The translations under genes and the position numbers were made by a program. Source: Bacillus kexueae (GTDB lineage Bacteria > Bacillota > Bacilli > Bacillales > Aeribacillaceae). From it: 64,000 bases of DNA. The notes beneath the pieces were generated by a model. It saw nothing but the letters and a program-made list of their open reading frames with translations, was not told the DNA's origin and searched no databases. Location: the NCBI RefSeq assembly GCF_022809095.1, contig NZ_JALAZE010000001.1, positions 62,001 through 126,000 of the forward strand, given 5' to 3'. Of the stretch, positions 43,518 to 53,234 are shown one piece after another (the first letter of the stretch is position 1; each line of letters begins with the position of its first letter).

Positions 43518-44080
43518 TACTTTTTTTGTACTTTTAGTGGAATAAATCTACGTTTCTGTTTAAACACATCATTATAGTTTGTATGGTCGATTAATACGCC
43601 TTCTTCTGTTCGAATACGTACAGTTAACATCCAATAGTTTAATACCGAAGAGAGAATTGCCGTCACGTATGCTTGAAACAACAATGGAATCAAAAGGATT
43701 TCTAGTGTCACGACAACGTAATTCGGATGACGCAAAAAGCGATAAGGTCCCTTTTTTTGAACGTTTGCACTTTTTAGGACGATAATTTTCGTATTCCAAA
43801 AAACACCGAGTGAAAAAATACTCCAATATCGTATCACCTGTGTAATTATAAGAATTGGAACAATCACCTTCCAATAGGGTGAAAGTGCTCCATTTTTTAT
43901 GAATCCTTCTACCCATAAAGAAACAAAAAATCCAATGTGCATAACAACCATAATCCAATAATGCTCTTTTCCGTATTCGATTGCCCCTTCCTTTTTCAAA
44001 AATCGCTCATTGTTTTTCGCTATCATTAATTCCGTAAGCCTTTGAAGAATAAGGATAAAAAACACTACAGAAAAAAGCAT
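43514..44080 (-). CDS. ypbQ: Isoprenylcysteine carboxyl methyltransferase-like alkylpyrone methyltransferase YpbQ (BpsB)
   Basis: The 188-residue membrane protein has about five helices and the ICMT-family C-terminal block GPYRFLRHPNYVVVTLEILL followed by RIRTEEGVLIDHT. In B. subtilis the partner BpsB methylates alkylpyrones made by BpsA. It starts immediately after the bpsA stop codon (0 nt gap), so translation is coupled. Its stop overlaps a Fur box of the next unit. Confidence 0.92.
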   Translation of the reverse strand: MLFSVVFFILILQRLTELMIAKNNERFLKKEGAIEYGKEHYWIMVVMHIGFFVSLWVEGFIKNGALSPYWKVIVPILIITQVIRYWSIFSLGVFWNTKIIVLKSANVQKKGPYRFLRHPNYVVVTLEILLIPLLFQAYVTAILSSVLNYWMLTVRIRTEEGVLIDHTNYNDVFKQKRRFIPLKVQKKY

Positions 44081-45178
44081 TTATGCCACTCCCCATTGAA
44101 TCAAAAGTTGTTCCGCACAAAAACCTGGCCCCATGGCTGCAACAATTCCATAATCTCCTTTTTCGCCTCTTTGATTTTTCAAAAAGCGATCGATTACGTA
44201 AAGTACTGTTGCAGACGACATATTCCCATACTGTTTTAACACATCATGCGAGACATCTAATTGTTCTTTGTGTAACTGTAAGCTTTTTTCATACGCCAAC
44301 AAAACTTTTTTTCCCCCTGGATGTGCGAGAAAATGTTTTAGCTGATTTAACGATATTCCATGTTCATATAAAAATTGCTCGACATTGGGACGTAGCCACT
44401 TCTCGATAATCGTTGGGATATCTCGAGAAAATATAACATAAAGACCATTGTTTTTTATTGACCAACCCATCACATCTTCTGAATCTTCTAATAAGCTCGA
44501 ACGCGTATCAATGATTTGAATTGGATGTACTTGTTTTGAATCGTTTTTATAATCGGTATCGGTACCCGCAACGAGCACGGCTCCAACTCCATCTGCAAAT
44601 AGTGATGTACCTATTAAGTTACTTTTGGAACGGTCATCATGTTGAAAAGTTAAACTACAAAGTTCAACACAAACGACGAGTGCTTTGGCAGAAGGAAATG
44701 CTTTACAAAACTCAAAAGCTCGAGAAAGACCAATAGCCCCACCTGCACAACCTAATCCCCAAAGAGGCGATCGTTTGATCGACCGTTTAAAAGGGAGTTC
44801 ATTTAATAGCTTTACATCAATGCTTGGGGTAGAAAATCCAGTAGATGAAACGAAAAAAATAGCATCTATTTCTTCATACGGTATCGATCGTGTTAACAAA
44901 TCTGATCGCGTTAAACATCGTTTTATTGCCTCAATACTTAAATGAACAGCGTGTTTGACGTACGCATCGTTTTTCTCTTGAAACGACCGTTCCGTTCTGT
45001 ACCAAGATAGCGGCTCTGCAAAATGCCTTTTTTCAATCTCACCATTCTCAAACACTTTTAGTAGACGGTTAATGTTTGAGAACGATTCAGAAAAGAGCTC
45101 TTTCGCAAATTCAACCGTTTCCTTTTGTTGTATCGGATATTTCGGTGGACAAGTACCAACGGATAAAATAACGCCCAT
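44081..45178 (-). CDS. bpsA: Type III polyketide synthase (alkylpyrone synthase) BpsA
   Basis: The 365-residue member of the chalcone/stilbene synthase family has the catalytic Cys in WGLGCAGGAIGL and the His and Asn in FLAHPGGKKVL and YGNMSSATVLYV. It condenses fatty acyl-CoA with malonyl-CoA into alkylpyrones, which YpbQ methylates. These lipids may toughen membranes. Also known as bcsA. Last gene before the synteny break. Confidence 0.95.
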   Translation of the reverse strand: MGVILSVGTCPPKYPIQQKETVEFAKELFSESFSNINRLLKVFENGEIEKRHFAEPLSWYRTERSFQEKNDAYVKHAVHLSIEAIKRCLTRSDLLTRSIPYEEIDAIFFVSSTGFSTPSIDVKLLNELPFKRSIKRSPLWGLGCAGGAIGLSRAFEFCKAFPSAKALVVCVELCSLTFQHDDRSKSNLIGTSLFADGVGAVLVAGTDTDYKNDSKQVHPIQIIDTRSSLLEDSEDVMGWSIKNNGLYVIFSRDIPTIIEKWLRPNVEQFLYEHGISLNQLKHFLAHPGGKKVLLAYEKSLQLHKEQLDVSHDVLKQYGNMSSATVLYVIDRFLKNQRGEKGDYGIVAAMGPGFCAEQLLIQWGVA

Positions 45179-45309
45179 CTTTTATGCCCCATTTCAAATA
45201 ATTTTTCCCCTATGTTTTATCAGTACGTTTAGTCAATCTTTCAACATATTATTTGAAATAATGGATTATTTATACATATACATGCAAATCGTAGTGACCA
45301 ATAAGCTAT

Positions 45310-45515
45310 GTGAGGGTTACGAATGGATTGTTACTTTCGGATGATTTTGTATTCATTTGTTCTACGACAGCTTTTTCACTTAGTTGGGCATTTCCATTTG
45401 TTATGTGGCAGGGTAAAGTATATCAAATATAAGATGAGCATCCCTTACTGTACGGGAACAAGGTGAAGTTGAAATAAAGTCAATTGAACAAACGGGGAGA
45501 TTGGAAGAAAAGTAG
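45310..45515 (+). pseudogene. Probable decayed small protein gene in the bpsA-pycA gap
   Basis: The 658-nt gap 45179-45836 has no intact gene. A stretch translates as TTAFSLSWAFPFVMWQGKVY and then a stop, and continues in another frame as GEVEIKSIEQTGRLEE. The run resembles small secreted proteins of Bacillus with a WxGKVY start and a GxVEIKS repeat, but this recognition is uncertain. It is broken by at least one frame change and internal stops. Confidence 0.35.
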
Positions 45516-45636
45516 ATAATAACTGGGTTCAAGTTGAATGAGTGCATCAAGCTCCATTTCACTTGATGAATATTTTACACGAGTAATGATTGTTCAATTA
45601 GAAACTGTTCTACAGTCTAAAAAACTAAATAGCAAA

Positions 45637-45664
45637 CAAAAAAGCCCATCCAAAAGTGGACGGG
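45637..45664 (-). terminator. Orphan intrinsic terminator
   Basis: CCCGTCC and GGATGGG (minus strand) with a 6-nt loop are followed by TTTTTT. There is no minus-strand gene between it and the pycA terminator about 115 nt upstream, so it may be left from a lost gene. Confidence 0.6.
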
Positions 45665-45780
45665 AATGACGTTTTAAAGGAATGTTGTTGTGCACTTTTA
45701 TTTTACATAAAATTCAGCTTCATAACACCTGGTGATTGTTGGAAAGATAAGCAATTTATCTCATATGTAGCTTAAATGAA

Positions 45781-45814
45781 AAAGTGGAGAAAAACAACAC
45801 GTTTTTCTCCACTT
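45781..45814 (-). terminator. Terminator of pycA
   Basis: AAGTGGAGAAAAA and TTTTTCTCCACTT form a 13-bp stem with a 6-nt loop, 23 nt after the pycA stop; T-rich on the minus strand. Confidence 0.85.
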
Positions 45815-45836
45815 GCTTCATTTTAGAGACTATTTC

Positions 45837-48800
45837 TTAAGCCTTTTTCATTTCGATCAGTAAATCATTCGTTTGAATAGCATCTCCGCTCTTCACATAA
45901 ATGTCTTCCACAACCCCAGCATAAGGCGCTTGGACAGTTGTTTCCATTTTCATTGATTCAGTAATCATCAAATGGTCGCCCTTATTGACTTTTTCCCCTT
46001 TTTCTACAAGTACTTTCACAACTGTACCAGGCATTGATGCTCCAATATGACCATCATTTGTAGGGTCCGCTTTTACCTTTTGTGCTACCGTTGATTTGAT
46101 GCTCTCATCTTTAATCATCACTTCACGAGGTTGGCCGTTTAGCTCAAAATATACGATGCGGGTGCCATCTGCTTGAGGTTGGCCGATGGAAACGAGTTTA
46201 ACAATGAGCGTTTTTCCTTTTTCAATTTCAACTTCAATCTCTTCACCCAATCGCATACCGTATAGGAATGTCGGAGTATCTAAATTTGATATGTCACCAA
46301 ATCGCTCAAATGTTTTAATGTATTCTGTGAACACTTTCGGATAAAGAGCATATGCGATTACTTCAAAGCTTGTAACAGGACGTTTTAACATTTGATAGAG
46401 TTCTTCCTTTAATGCTTCAAAGTTCACCGGTTCTAGACGTTCACCAGGTCTCACCGTAATCGGCTCACGCCCTTTTAAAATGATACGCTGTAGCTCTTTC
46501 GGAAAACCACCATGAGGTTGTCCTAAATAACCGGAGAACAATTCAACGACTGAATCAGGGAAGTCAAGTGTTTCTCCACGCTCATATACTTCTTCTTCCG
46601 TCAGATTGTTTTGAACCATAAATAATGCCATATCTCCCACTACTTTTGAAGAAGGCGTAACTTTGACAATATCTCCGAACATATGGTTCACACGAGCATA
46701 CATTTCTTTTACTTCTTCCCAACGGTCACCAAGTCCAACGGCTTTTGCTTGTTGTTGGAGGTTACTATACTGACCACCAGGCATTTCATGCATGTAAATT
46801 TCCGTATGAGGAGCATTCATGCCACTTTCAAAGTCTTGGTAATACTTACGAACCGACTCCCAATAACGAGAAAGTTTTTCTAAGCCATGAATATCTAATT
46901 CTGGTTGACGAGGGTGTCCACTTAAAGCGTGATACAACGTATTCGCGCTCGGCTGAGAAGTTAGACCAGCCATCGAACTTACAGCTGTATCAACGATATC
47001 CACTCCTGCTTCAATCGCTTTTGCATACATAAAAATTCCGTTACCACTCGTATCATGCGTGTGCAAATGAATAGGAATATCAACCGTTTCTTTAAGTGCT
47101 GATATTAAATCATACGCTGCTTGTGGTTTTAATAAGCCAGCCATATCTTTAATACCTAAAATATGAGCACCTGATTGTTCTAGTTCTTTTGCTAATTGTG
47201 TGTAATACGTTAAATCGTATTTACGACGCGTCGGATCTAAAATATCTCCTGTGTAACACATCGTAGCTTCCGCAATTTTACCAGTATCGCGAACCGATTC
47301 AATCGCCAATTGCATTCCTTGTACCCAGTTTAAGCTATCGAAAATGCGGAATACATCAATTCCCGCATTCGCCGATTTTTCAACGAATTCCTTAATTACG
47401 TTGTCCGGATAGTTTTTGTATCCAACTGCATTGGAAGCACGTAAAAGCATTTGTAATAAAACGTTTGGTACTTGTTGGCGAATCGTGAGGAGTCTCTCCC
47501 ACGGATCTTCTTTTAAGAAGCGGTACGCCACATCAAATGTTGCCCCGCCCCACATTTCAAGCGAGAAAAGATTCGGTAATAGTCTTGCTGTCGGTTCAGC
47601 AATCTTCTTCAAATCATTTGTACGAACACGTGTTGCTAATAGCGATTGATGCGCATCACGGAATGTTGTATCCGTAATGAGTACTTTTTCTTGATTCTTA
47701 ATCCAGTCTGCTAATCCTTCTGCCCCACGCTCATCTAAAATTTGCTTCGTACCCGAAGGAATAGGTTCGGACAGTTTCAATTTCGGTACAACTGGCTTTT
47801 CTAAAACTGGCTTTTTCTTTTTCCCGATGCCAGGGAATCCATTTACCGTGACGTTTCCGATATACGTTAACATTTTCGTTCCACGGTCTTTAATTTTCGG
47901 AAATACGAATAATTCTGGAGAGGAATCGATGAACGATGTATCATATTCCCCTGAGATGAATTTCTCATGTTTTACGACATTTTCTAGGAATGGAATATTC
48001 GTTTTAATTCCGCGAATACGAAACTCTCGTAAGTTACGAAGCATTTTAGCTGCTGCTTGTTCAAATGTTAAAGCCCACGTGGATACTTTTACAAGTAGTG
48101 AATCGTAATAAGGTGTGATTACTGCGCCTTGGAAGCTATTCCCCGTATCTAAACGCACACCGAATCCCCCACCTGAACGATAGGCCATGATCTTTCCTGT
48201 ATCAGGCATAAAATTATTTAATGGGTCTTCTGTTGTTACACGTGACTGAATAGCATAACCATGAGTTCGAATTTCTTCTTGTTGTGGAATTCCCACTTTT
48301 TGGCCGTGTAATGAGTGACCTTCTGCAACTAAAATTTGAGTTTGAACGATATCTACACCGGTGATCATTTCAGTAATGGTATGTTCAACTTGAACACGCG
48401 GGTTTACTTCGATGAAGTAAAACTCGTCATTAGAAACGAGGAACTCAACCGTTCCTGCATTGACGTATTCTACATTTTTCATTAATTTTACTGCTGCATC
48501 ACAAATATCAAGTCGTAATGATTCGGATAGCGATACGCTCGGAGCAACTTCGACCACTTTTTGATGGCGACGTTGGACAGAACAATCACGCTCGTATAAA
48601 TGAATGATATTACCTTCCGAATCCCCAATGATTTGGACTTCAATATGTTTTGGGTTTTCGATTAGCTTTTCGACATATACTTCATCGCTTCCGAATGCTG
48701 CTTTCGCTTCGGATTTTGCACGTTCGTAAGATTCCTTTAAACCCGCTTCACTACGGACTATACGCATGCCGCGTCCGCCACCACCGAGCGCTGCTTTTAT

Positions 48801-49283
48801 AATAAATGGATAGCCATATTTTTCACCAAATTGAGCTACCTCTTCTAAACTTTGTACTGGGCCATCACTACCAGGAATGACTGGAATTCCAGCTTGTACT
48901 GCTTGATGTCGCGCTTTCACTTTGTCTCCAAACATATCTAAATGTTTCGTCTCAGGCCCAATGAAAATAATTCCCTCTTCTTCGCATCGCTTGGCAAAGT
49001 GGATATTTTCGGATAAAAACCCGTACCCAGGGTGAATCGCATCTACTCCGTTATTTTTCGCAATTTCAATGATTCCCTCAATATCTAAGTAGGCATCAAT
49101 TGGTTTTTTCCCTTCCCCTACTAAGTAAGCTTCATCCGCTTTGTAACGGTGATAGGACCCAGAGTCTTCTTTTGAATAGATGGCAACTGTTCGGATATTT
49201 AGCTCATTACATGCACGAAAAACACGTATCGCAATTTCTCCACGATTGGCCACTAACACCTTTTGAATCTTTCTTTGCGACAT
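45837..49283 (-). CDS. pycA: Pyruvate carboxylase
   Basis: The 1148-residue single-chain enzyme has a biotin carboxylase domain (1-450; ATP-grasp, GGGGRGMRIV), a carboxyltransferase domain (about 530-800; TDTTFRDAHQSLLATRVRT, metal-site HLHTHDTSG) and a C-terminal biotinyl domain with the attachment Lys in TESMKMETT. It makes oxaloacetate from pyruvate. AAGGGGG precedes the ATG. Adjacent to ftsW, as in B. subtilis. Confidence 0.98.
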   Translation of the reverse strand: MSQRKIQKVLVANRGEIAIRVFRACNELNIRTVAIYSKEDSGSYHRYKADEAYLVGEGKKPIDAYLDIEGIIEIAKNNGVDAIHPGYGFLSENIHFAKRCEEEGIIFIGPETKHLDMFGDKVKARHQAVQAGIPVIPGSDGPVQSLEEVAQFGEKYGYPFIIKAALGGGGRGMRIVRSEAGLKESYERAKSEAKAAFGSDEVYVEKLIENPKHIEVQIIGDSEGNIIHLYERDCSVQRRHQKVVEVAPSVSLSESLRLDICDAAVKLMKNVEYVNAGTVEFLVSNDEFYFIEVNPRVQVEHTITEMITGVDIVQTQILVAEGHSLHGQKVGIPQQEEIRTHGYAIQSRVTTEDPLNNFMPDTGKIMAYRSGGGFGVRLDTGNSFQGAVITPYYDSLLVKVSTWALTFEQAAAKMLRNLREFRIRGIKTNIPFLENVVKHEKFISGEYDTSFIDSSPELFVFPKIKDRGTKMLTYIGNVTVNGFPGIGKKKKPVLEKPVVPKLKLSEPIPSGTKQILDERGAEGLADWIKNQEKVLITDTTFRDAHQSLLATRVRTNDLKKIAEPTARLLPNLFSLEMWGGATFDVAYRFLKEDPWERLLTIRQQVPNVLLQMLLRASNAVGYKNYPDNVIKEFVEKSANAGIDVFRIFDSLNWVQGMQLAIESVRDTGKIAEATMCYTGDILDPTRRKYDLTYYTQLAKELEQSGAHILGIKDMAGLLKPQAAYDLISALKETVDIPIHLHTHDTSGNGIFMYAKAIEAGVDIVDTAVSSMAGLTSQPSANTLYHALSGHPRQPELDIHGLEKLSRYWESVRKYYQDFESGMNAPHTEIYMHEMPGGQYSNLQQQAKAVGLGDRWEEVKEMYARVNHMFGDIVKVTPSSKVVGDMALFMVQNNLTEEEVYERGETLDFPDSVVELFSGYLGQPHGGFPKELQRIILKGREPITVRPGERLEPVNFEALKEELYQMLKRPVTSFEVIAYALYPKVFTEYIKTFERFGDISNLDTPTFLYGMRLGEEIEVEIEKGKTLIVKLVSIGQPQADGTRIVYFELNGQPREVMIKDESIKSTVAQKVKADPTNDGHIGASMPGTVVKVLVEKGEKVNKGDHLMITESMKMETTVQAPYAGVVEDIYVKSGDAIQTNDLLIEMKKA

Positions 49284-49383
49284 ATAAATCCCCCTTACAC
49301 TTCTTCAATGATCTATTTCAATTATTGGTATAACACATTTATAAAAATTATAACATTATAATCAAATTTGTGACATACTTATT

Positions 49384-50583
49384 TTAAATAGTATATCCTT
49401 TATGTTTTGAATTTACAGGTTGCAAACCTTTTTTCTCTTTATATTCTTCTCGATAATTAACAAACATGGACACATTGACTAAAATCCCCATGGATAGCAT
49501 TAACAAAAGTAAAGATGAACCTCCATAACTGATAAACGGAAGCGTAACACCAGTAATCGGAATTAGGCCTGTGAGTCCGCCTAAATTAACGCCTGTTTGA
49601 ATAGCAATCATACTTGAGATTCCAATGGCAATTAACGAACCGAACGCATCCTCACACTTCCGAGCAATAGCTAATCCCTTCAAAACAATAAACGCAAGCA
49701 AGGTTAAAACAAAAAGAACCCCAAAAATTCCAAGCTCTTCCGAAATAATAGCCATAATAAAGTCAGTATGTGATTCAGGTAAGTAACCATACTTTTGTAC
49801 ACTTTCACCTAACCCTAGTCCACTTAATCCACCTGAGCCAATTGCTATATAAGAATTCACGAGTTGGAACCCCGAATATAATTCATCTGCAAAAGGATCC
49901 GTGAAGCCTACAAAGCGAGACAGCCTTGCCTCGTTAAAAATCGTATCCTTTTTTAAAATAATAATTGGACTTAAAATTGTCATCATACCAAAGGCAACGC
50001 CAACAAGTCTCATAATGCTTTTTAAGGCCATTCCTGAACAAACGATCATTGCGGTTGCAATCATGGCAATAATAAACGCCGTACCTAAGTCTGGTTGCAA
50101 CATGACAAGTACAACGATGATGCACGTAAATACAACTGGCGGCATAGCCCCTCTTCCGAATTCATCTATGTAAGATTGTTTCTTTTCATAAATAGCCGCT
50201 AAGTAGAGGATTACGGATAACTTAACGAATTCACCAGGCTGAATAGCTCGTCCAAACAATTGGAACCAACTTTGAGCTCCTCCTGCAACGTGACCAAAAA
50301 TGAAAAGTAAGCTTAAGAGTAAAATTGATCCAAAAAATAACAATCGTAGAAATTTACCATCTAAGTATATGCGATAAGGGATAAACATCGTTAGTAAAAA
50401 TGCGACCGTACCAATAATGAGTGCATTTAATTGTTTTTTAAAAAAGAAATCACTCGGCAAGTCATATCTAGCAACTGCTGTGATCATACTTGAACTATAC
50501 ACCATAATCAGGCCAAATATACAAAGCAAAAAAATAGCCAGTATTAACGTATAATCATAAGATTTCATGATTTTTTTAAACAT
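49384..50583 (-). CDS. ftsW: Peptidoglycan glycosyltransferase FtsW
   Basis: The 399-residue SEDS protein has about ten helices. Signature parts are FVKLSVILYLA, LQPDLGTAFI with the catalytic Asp, SGGLSGLGLGES, SHTDFIMAIISEELG and PFISYGGSSLLLLM. It is the septal glycan polymerase acting with a class B PBP. B. subtilis gene order (ftsW next to pycA and ylaN) distinguishes it from RodA and SpoVE. The gap 50584-50941 (358 nt) holds only the ylaN terminator. Confidence 0.93.
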   Translation of the reverse strand: MFKKIMKSYDYTLILAIFLLCIFGLIMVYSSSMITAVARYDLPSDFFFKKQLNALIIGTVAFLLTMFIPYRIYLDGKFLRLLFFGSILLLSLLFIFGHVAGGAQSWFQLFGRAIQPGEFVKLSVILYLAAIYEKKQSYIDEFGRGAMPPVVFTCIIVVLVMLQPDLGTAFIIAMIATAMIVCSGMALKSIMRLVGVAFGMMTILSPIIILKKDTIFNEARLSRFVGFTDPFADELYSGFQLVNSYIAIGSGGLSGLGLGESVQKYGYLPESHTDFIMAIISEELGIFGVLFVLTLLAFIVLKGLAIARKCEDAFGSLIAIGISSMIAIQTGVNLGGLTGLIPITGVTLPFISYGGSSLLLLMLSMGILVNVSMFVNYREEYKEKKGLQPVNSKHKGYTI

Positions 50584-50910
50584 CTTTCATCTTCCTTATC
50601 TTCTAAGTAATTCCTGATGTTATTATTGTACTATTAATTCACTTCTAAATGGTAAATTCATTATTAAATTGTACAAATTTCATACAAAAGTCATTCACAC
50701 TTTAGTACACGAAAGAGTTTCTTATCATTATAAACGGAAAGTTGTAAATATACAATGAAAAATTGTATAAAACAGATGATTTTTTAGATTTTTCAAACTA
50801 TTTTGTAACCGCTTTCCTCTTAACTAAAAGTCTTGTCTTTCCTTTGGTTTGGAAAGAGGTAGCGTCCTCCGTTTGATTCCATACATTAACAACCTTTAGT
50901 AAAGCCAAAA

Positions 50911-50942
50911 ATAAAAAACTCAAACCAAATCGGTCTGAGTTT
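50911..50942 (-). terminator. Terminator of ylaN
   Basis: AAAACTCA-ACC and GGT-TGAGTTTT arms flank a short loop, at the end of the ylaN stop codon, followed by T-rich sequence on the minus strand. Confidence 0.8.
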
Positions 50943-51226
50943 TATTTACTCGTAAATGCCTCATGCAGTGCTGATAATTCACGCTCAAGTGTATCCAATA
51001 ACGATTTTCCTTCTTCTTCTTTAATTAAGCCAAGTCTTACAGCAAAATCGATTTCACGTGATAAACCGAACATTTGTGTATCTAAAACCTCTTCGTATAG
51101 AGGACATTGAGGCATCGTTAAATTATCCATTTGCACTTTAATTAATTTCATTATTTTTTCAGCATCTGCCTTTAGGAGTGCTAAGGCTTTCTCACGGTGA
51201 TTAATCGCAGTCTCAGACGCCAACAT
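50942..51226 (-). CDS. ylaN: YlaN family protein
   Basis: The 94-residue acidic helical protein ([40 protein letters not shown]) is typical of YlaN. The protein is essential in some conditions in B. subtilis. Reports for Staphylococcus aureus describe it as an Fe(II)-binding partner that relieves Fur repression; that is recalled, not shown here. ACGGAGGG precedes the ATG. Confidence 0.93.
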   Translation of the reverse strand: MLASETAINHREKALALLKADAEKIMKLIKVQMDNLTMPQCPLYEEVLDTQMFGLSREIDFAVRLGLIKEEEGKSLLDTLERELSALHEAFTSK

Positions 51227-51341
51227 AATCCCTCCGTTCTGGTGCGCGATATCTACTCTATCTATTAATATTAATGGTAAAGATGGAAAATTGCAAGAAA
51301 TCCTTTTGACGATTTTATGAAGATGTATATGTGAAGAAACC

Positions 51342-52271
51342 TTAAAATATACTGAGAGAATGTTCCTCAGAAATCATCTCTAATAATTTACAACCCGCTA
51401 TGCTATTTCCTCTTTCATCGAGTGCCGGACCATAAACTCCTATCCCATACTTATTCGGAACAATCGCCAATATACCACCCGCTACCCCACTTTTTGCTGG
51501 GATTCCAACTTTTATTGCAAACTCACCAGAAGCGTTATACATTCCACAAGTGACCATAAAGGTTTTGCAAAGACGGGCTATTCGTTCAGGGATAACTTGC
51601 TCTTTCGTATCCGGATGTACCCCGTTTAAAGCTAGAACGGCCCCTATTTTGGCCAGGTCATAACAATTCATTTCAATGGCACATTGCTTCGTATAAACTT
51701 CCATTAACGCTTCTACATCCCCTTCGATGATCCCGTGTTCTTTTAAAAAATAACACATGGATCTGTTTAACCAGGCATGGTTAAATTCAGACCTCGCAAC
51801 TCGCTCACAGACGGAAACGGACGAGTTATTGGTCAATGTTTGAATAAAAGCAAGCAATCGTTCAATCTTCTCATCTTTTGTCTTCCCTTTTATCATATTT
51901 GTCACCGCCAATGCACCAGCATTGATCATCGGATTTAATGGCTTTGAAGGCTTGATCGTCTCTAATTTTGCAATGGAATTAAACGGATCTCCTGTCGGTT
52001 CCATTCCTACACGATTAAATACGTACTCTTGTCCATGATCCATTAATACTAAGGCTAGCGATAATACTTTGGAAATGCTCTGGAGAGTAAAAGTCGTCTG
52101 TACTTCCCCGGCTTTTAAACAAGCCCCTTCAACAGAGTAAATGGCGATGGATAAGTCGGCCTTGTTGGCTTCTGCTAAGGCAGGAATATAGTCGGCCACT
52201 TTTCCATTCTTCGTTAACGTTTTCGCTTTATTAACTAGCTGTGTTAAATGGTTGTCGTTTTGACAGATCAT
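51342..52271 (-). CDS. glsA: Glutaminase (GlsA/YlaM)
   Basis: The 309-residue member of the serine-dependent beta-lactamase-fold glutaminases has the catalytic SxxK in LQSISKVLS. The substrate and loop motifs [24 protein letters not shown] and [13 protein letters not shown] are present. It hydrolyses glutamine to glutamate and ammonia. Same position as B. subtilis ylaM. GAGCTTGAAGAG before ATG. Confidence 0.96.
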   Translation of the reverse strand: MICQNDNHLTQLVNKAKTLTKNGKVADYIPALAEANKADLSIAIYSVEGACLKAGEVQTTFTLQSISKVLSLALVLMDHGQEYVFNRVGMEPTGDPFNSIAKLETIKPSKPLNPMINAGALAVTNMIKGKTKDEKIERLLAFIQTLTNNSSVSVCERVARSEFNHAWLNRSMCYFLKEHGIIEGDVEALMEVYTKQCAIEMNCYDLAKIGAVLALNGVHPDTKEQVIPERIARLCKTFMVTCGMYNASGEFAIKVGIPAKSGVAGGILAIVPNKYGIGVYGPALDERGNSIAGCKLLEMISEEHSLSIF

Positions 52272-52321
52272 CTCTTCAAGCTCCTTTTTATCACTTCGAT
52301 ATCGTTAGTATGGTCATTCAT

Positions 52322-52350
52322 GTGACAAAATTTGCGAAAGCGCTTATACT
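52322..52350 (+). promoter_or_regulatory. ylaL promoter with cre-like half
   Basis: GTGACA (52322-52327) and TATACT (52345-52350) are 17 nt apart. GAAAGCGCTT within the spacer resembles the core of a catabolite-responsive element, though the outer positions fit poorly. Confidence 0.45.
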
Positions 52351-52395
52351 GTTAATCAAGGAAATTTTTAAGCCAACATTTTGGAGGGTATACAT

Positions 52396-52893
52396 ATGAA
52401 GGGGATTATTCCAATTATCGGTAACGTAAAATTTTCGATTACACTTGATCCTGGCGTTTGGATTTTTGATGATCGGAAAATCGATTTAGATACGTATTTT
52501 GAAACAGAAGAAGCACATACGGATTTAATGGAAGAGTACATTGAAAAAACAGCGAAGCATTGGGAACGTGAAATTCGAGAGGGTGCAGTATATCCCCCTA
52601 CTCTTAAGACAGAACGGAAGTACGAAAAGGAAAAAGTGTTAAACGGAACGTTTGGCATTCATTTAGAACCATTCATCCAAAATGCTCAACCACTCGATGG
52701 AGCAAATAAAATAAAGTTTCATACACTAGACGATACGATTGAACTTTCATTAGAAAATGTTTCGAATGTCGTTTTAGCTTTCAGTAAAAAAGGAAGACCA
52801 TTAGTGGATGACGGTCCGGTTCATCTTTATTTTGCCGATGGCTCAAACCGCCAGAATCCGGTGAAAAACATCCAAAAAATCGAGATTTCGTAA
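52396..52893 (+). CDS. ylaL: YlaL-like protein, unknown function
   Basis: The product is 165 residues from the ATG 7 nt after GGAGGG; a TTG start 15 nt upstream is inside the site. It begins KGIIPIIGNVKFSITLDPGVW. A central acidic helix (YFETEEAHTDLMEEYIEKTA) is followed by a beta-rich C-terminal half. Position between glsA and ylaK, on the opposite strand to both, matches B. subtilis. Repeat A5 follows directly. Confidence 0.82.
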   Translation: MKGIIPIIGNVKFSITLDPGVWIFDDRKIDLDTYFETEEAHTDLMEEYIEKTAKHWEREIREGAVYPPTLKTERKYEKEKVLNGTFGIHLEPFIQNAQPLDGANKIKFHTLDDTIELSLENVSNVVLAFSKKGRPLVDDGPVHLYFADGSNRQNPVKNIQKIEIS

Positions 52894-52900
52894 CACTCAA

Positions 52901-53087
52901 ATAAGAAAAGTGCAAAGCGCAAGTCCTAAGTCGAAGGGCTCTGGAGGACCTGCGAGGAGGGTTCCGTCTCCAAAGCAGGGCCGAAGCGACCCGAGCTGAT
53001 GCCGCTTGGAGCTAGACACCAAAAAAAACGGTAAAGAGAATACTTTAACACTTTATTGAACTTATACTTTCTGTAACATAAAAGTAG
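52901..53087 (+). repeat. Repeat family A, copy A5
   Basis: Full-length copy: left module with GTGCAAAGCGCAAGTCC and GAGGAGGGTTCCGTCTCCAA, right module TTTAACACTTTATTGAACTT and CTTTCTGTAACATAAA. It starts 8 nt after the ylaL stop and ends against a terminator hairpin. Confidence 0.9.
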
Positions 53088-53120
53088 AAGAGGCTGCCCG
53101 ATTAGTGCAGCCTCTTTTTT
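53088..53120 (-). terminator. Terminator between repeat A5 and family C remnant
   Basis: AGAGGCTGC and GCAGCCTCT form a 9-bp stem with an 8-nt loop, T-run on the plus strand and T-rich A5 end on the minus strand. It resembles the hairpin at the start of repeat C1. Confidence 0.75.
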
Positions 53121-53190
53121 ATTCAGTTAATCTCCTCCGGTGACGGACACTTTAAGCGGGCACGGTCTGTCTAGTTTCGCCCTAACCATT
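53121..53190 (+). repeat. Repeat family C, truncated copy C2
   Basis: CAGTTAATCTCCTCCGGTGA, CGGACACTTTAAGCGGGCAC and GGTCTGTCTAG correspond to the first third of copy C1 near 20.34 kb. The remainder is deleted. Confidence 0.6.
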
Positions 53191-53234
53191 TTAAACAACT
53201 TATCCGATGACGAAACCACTTTTGAATAAAATCC

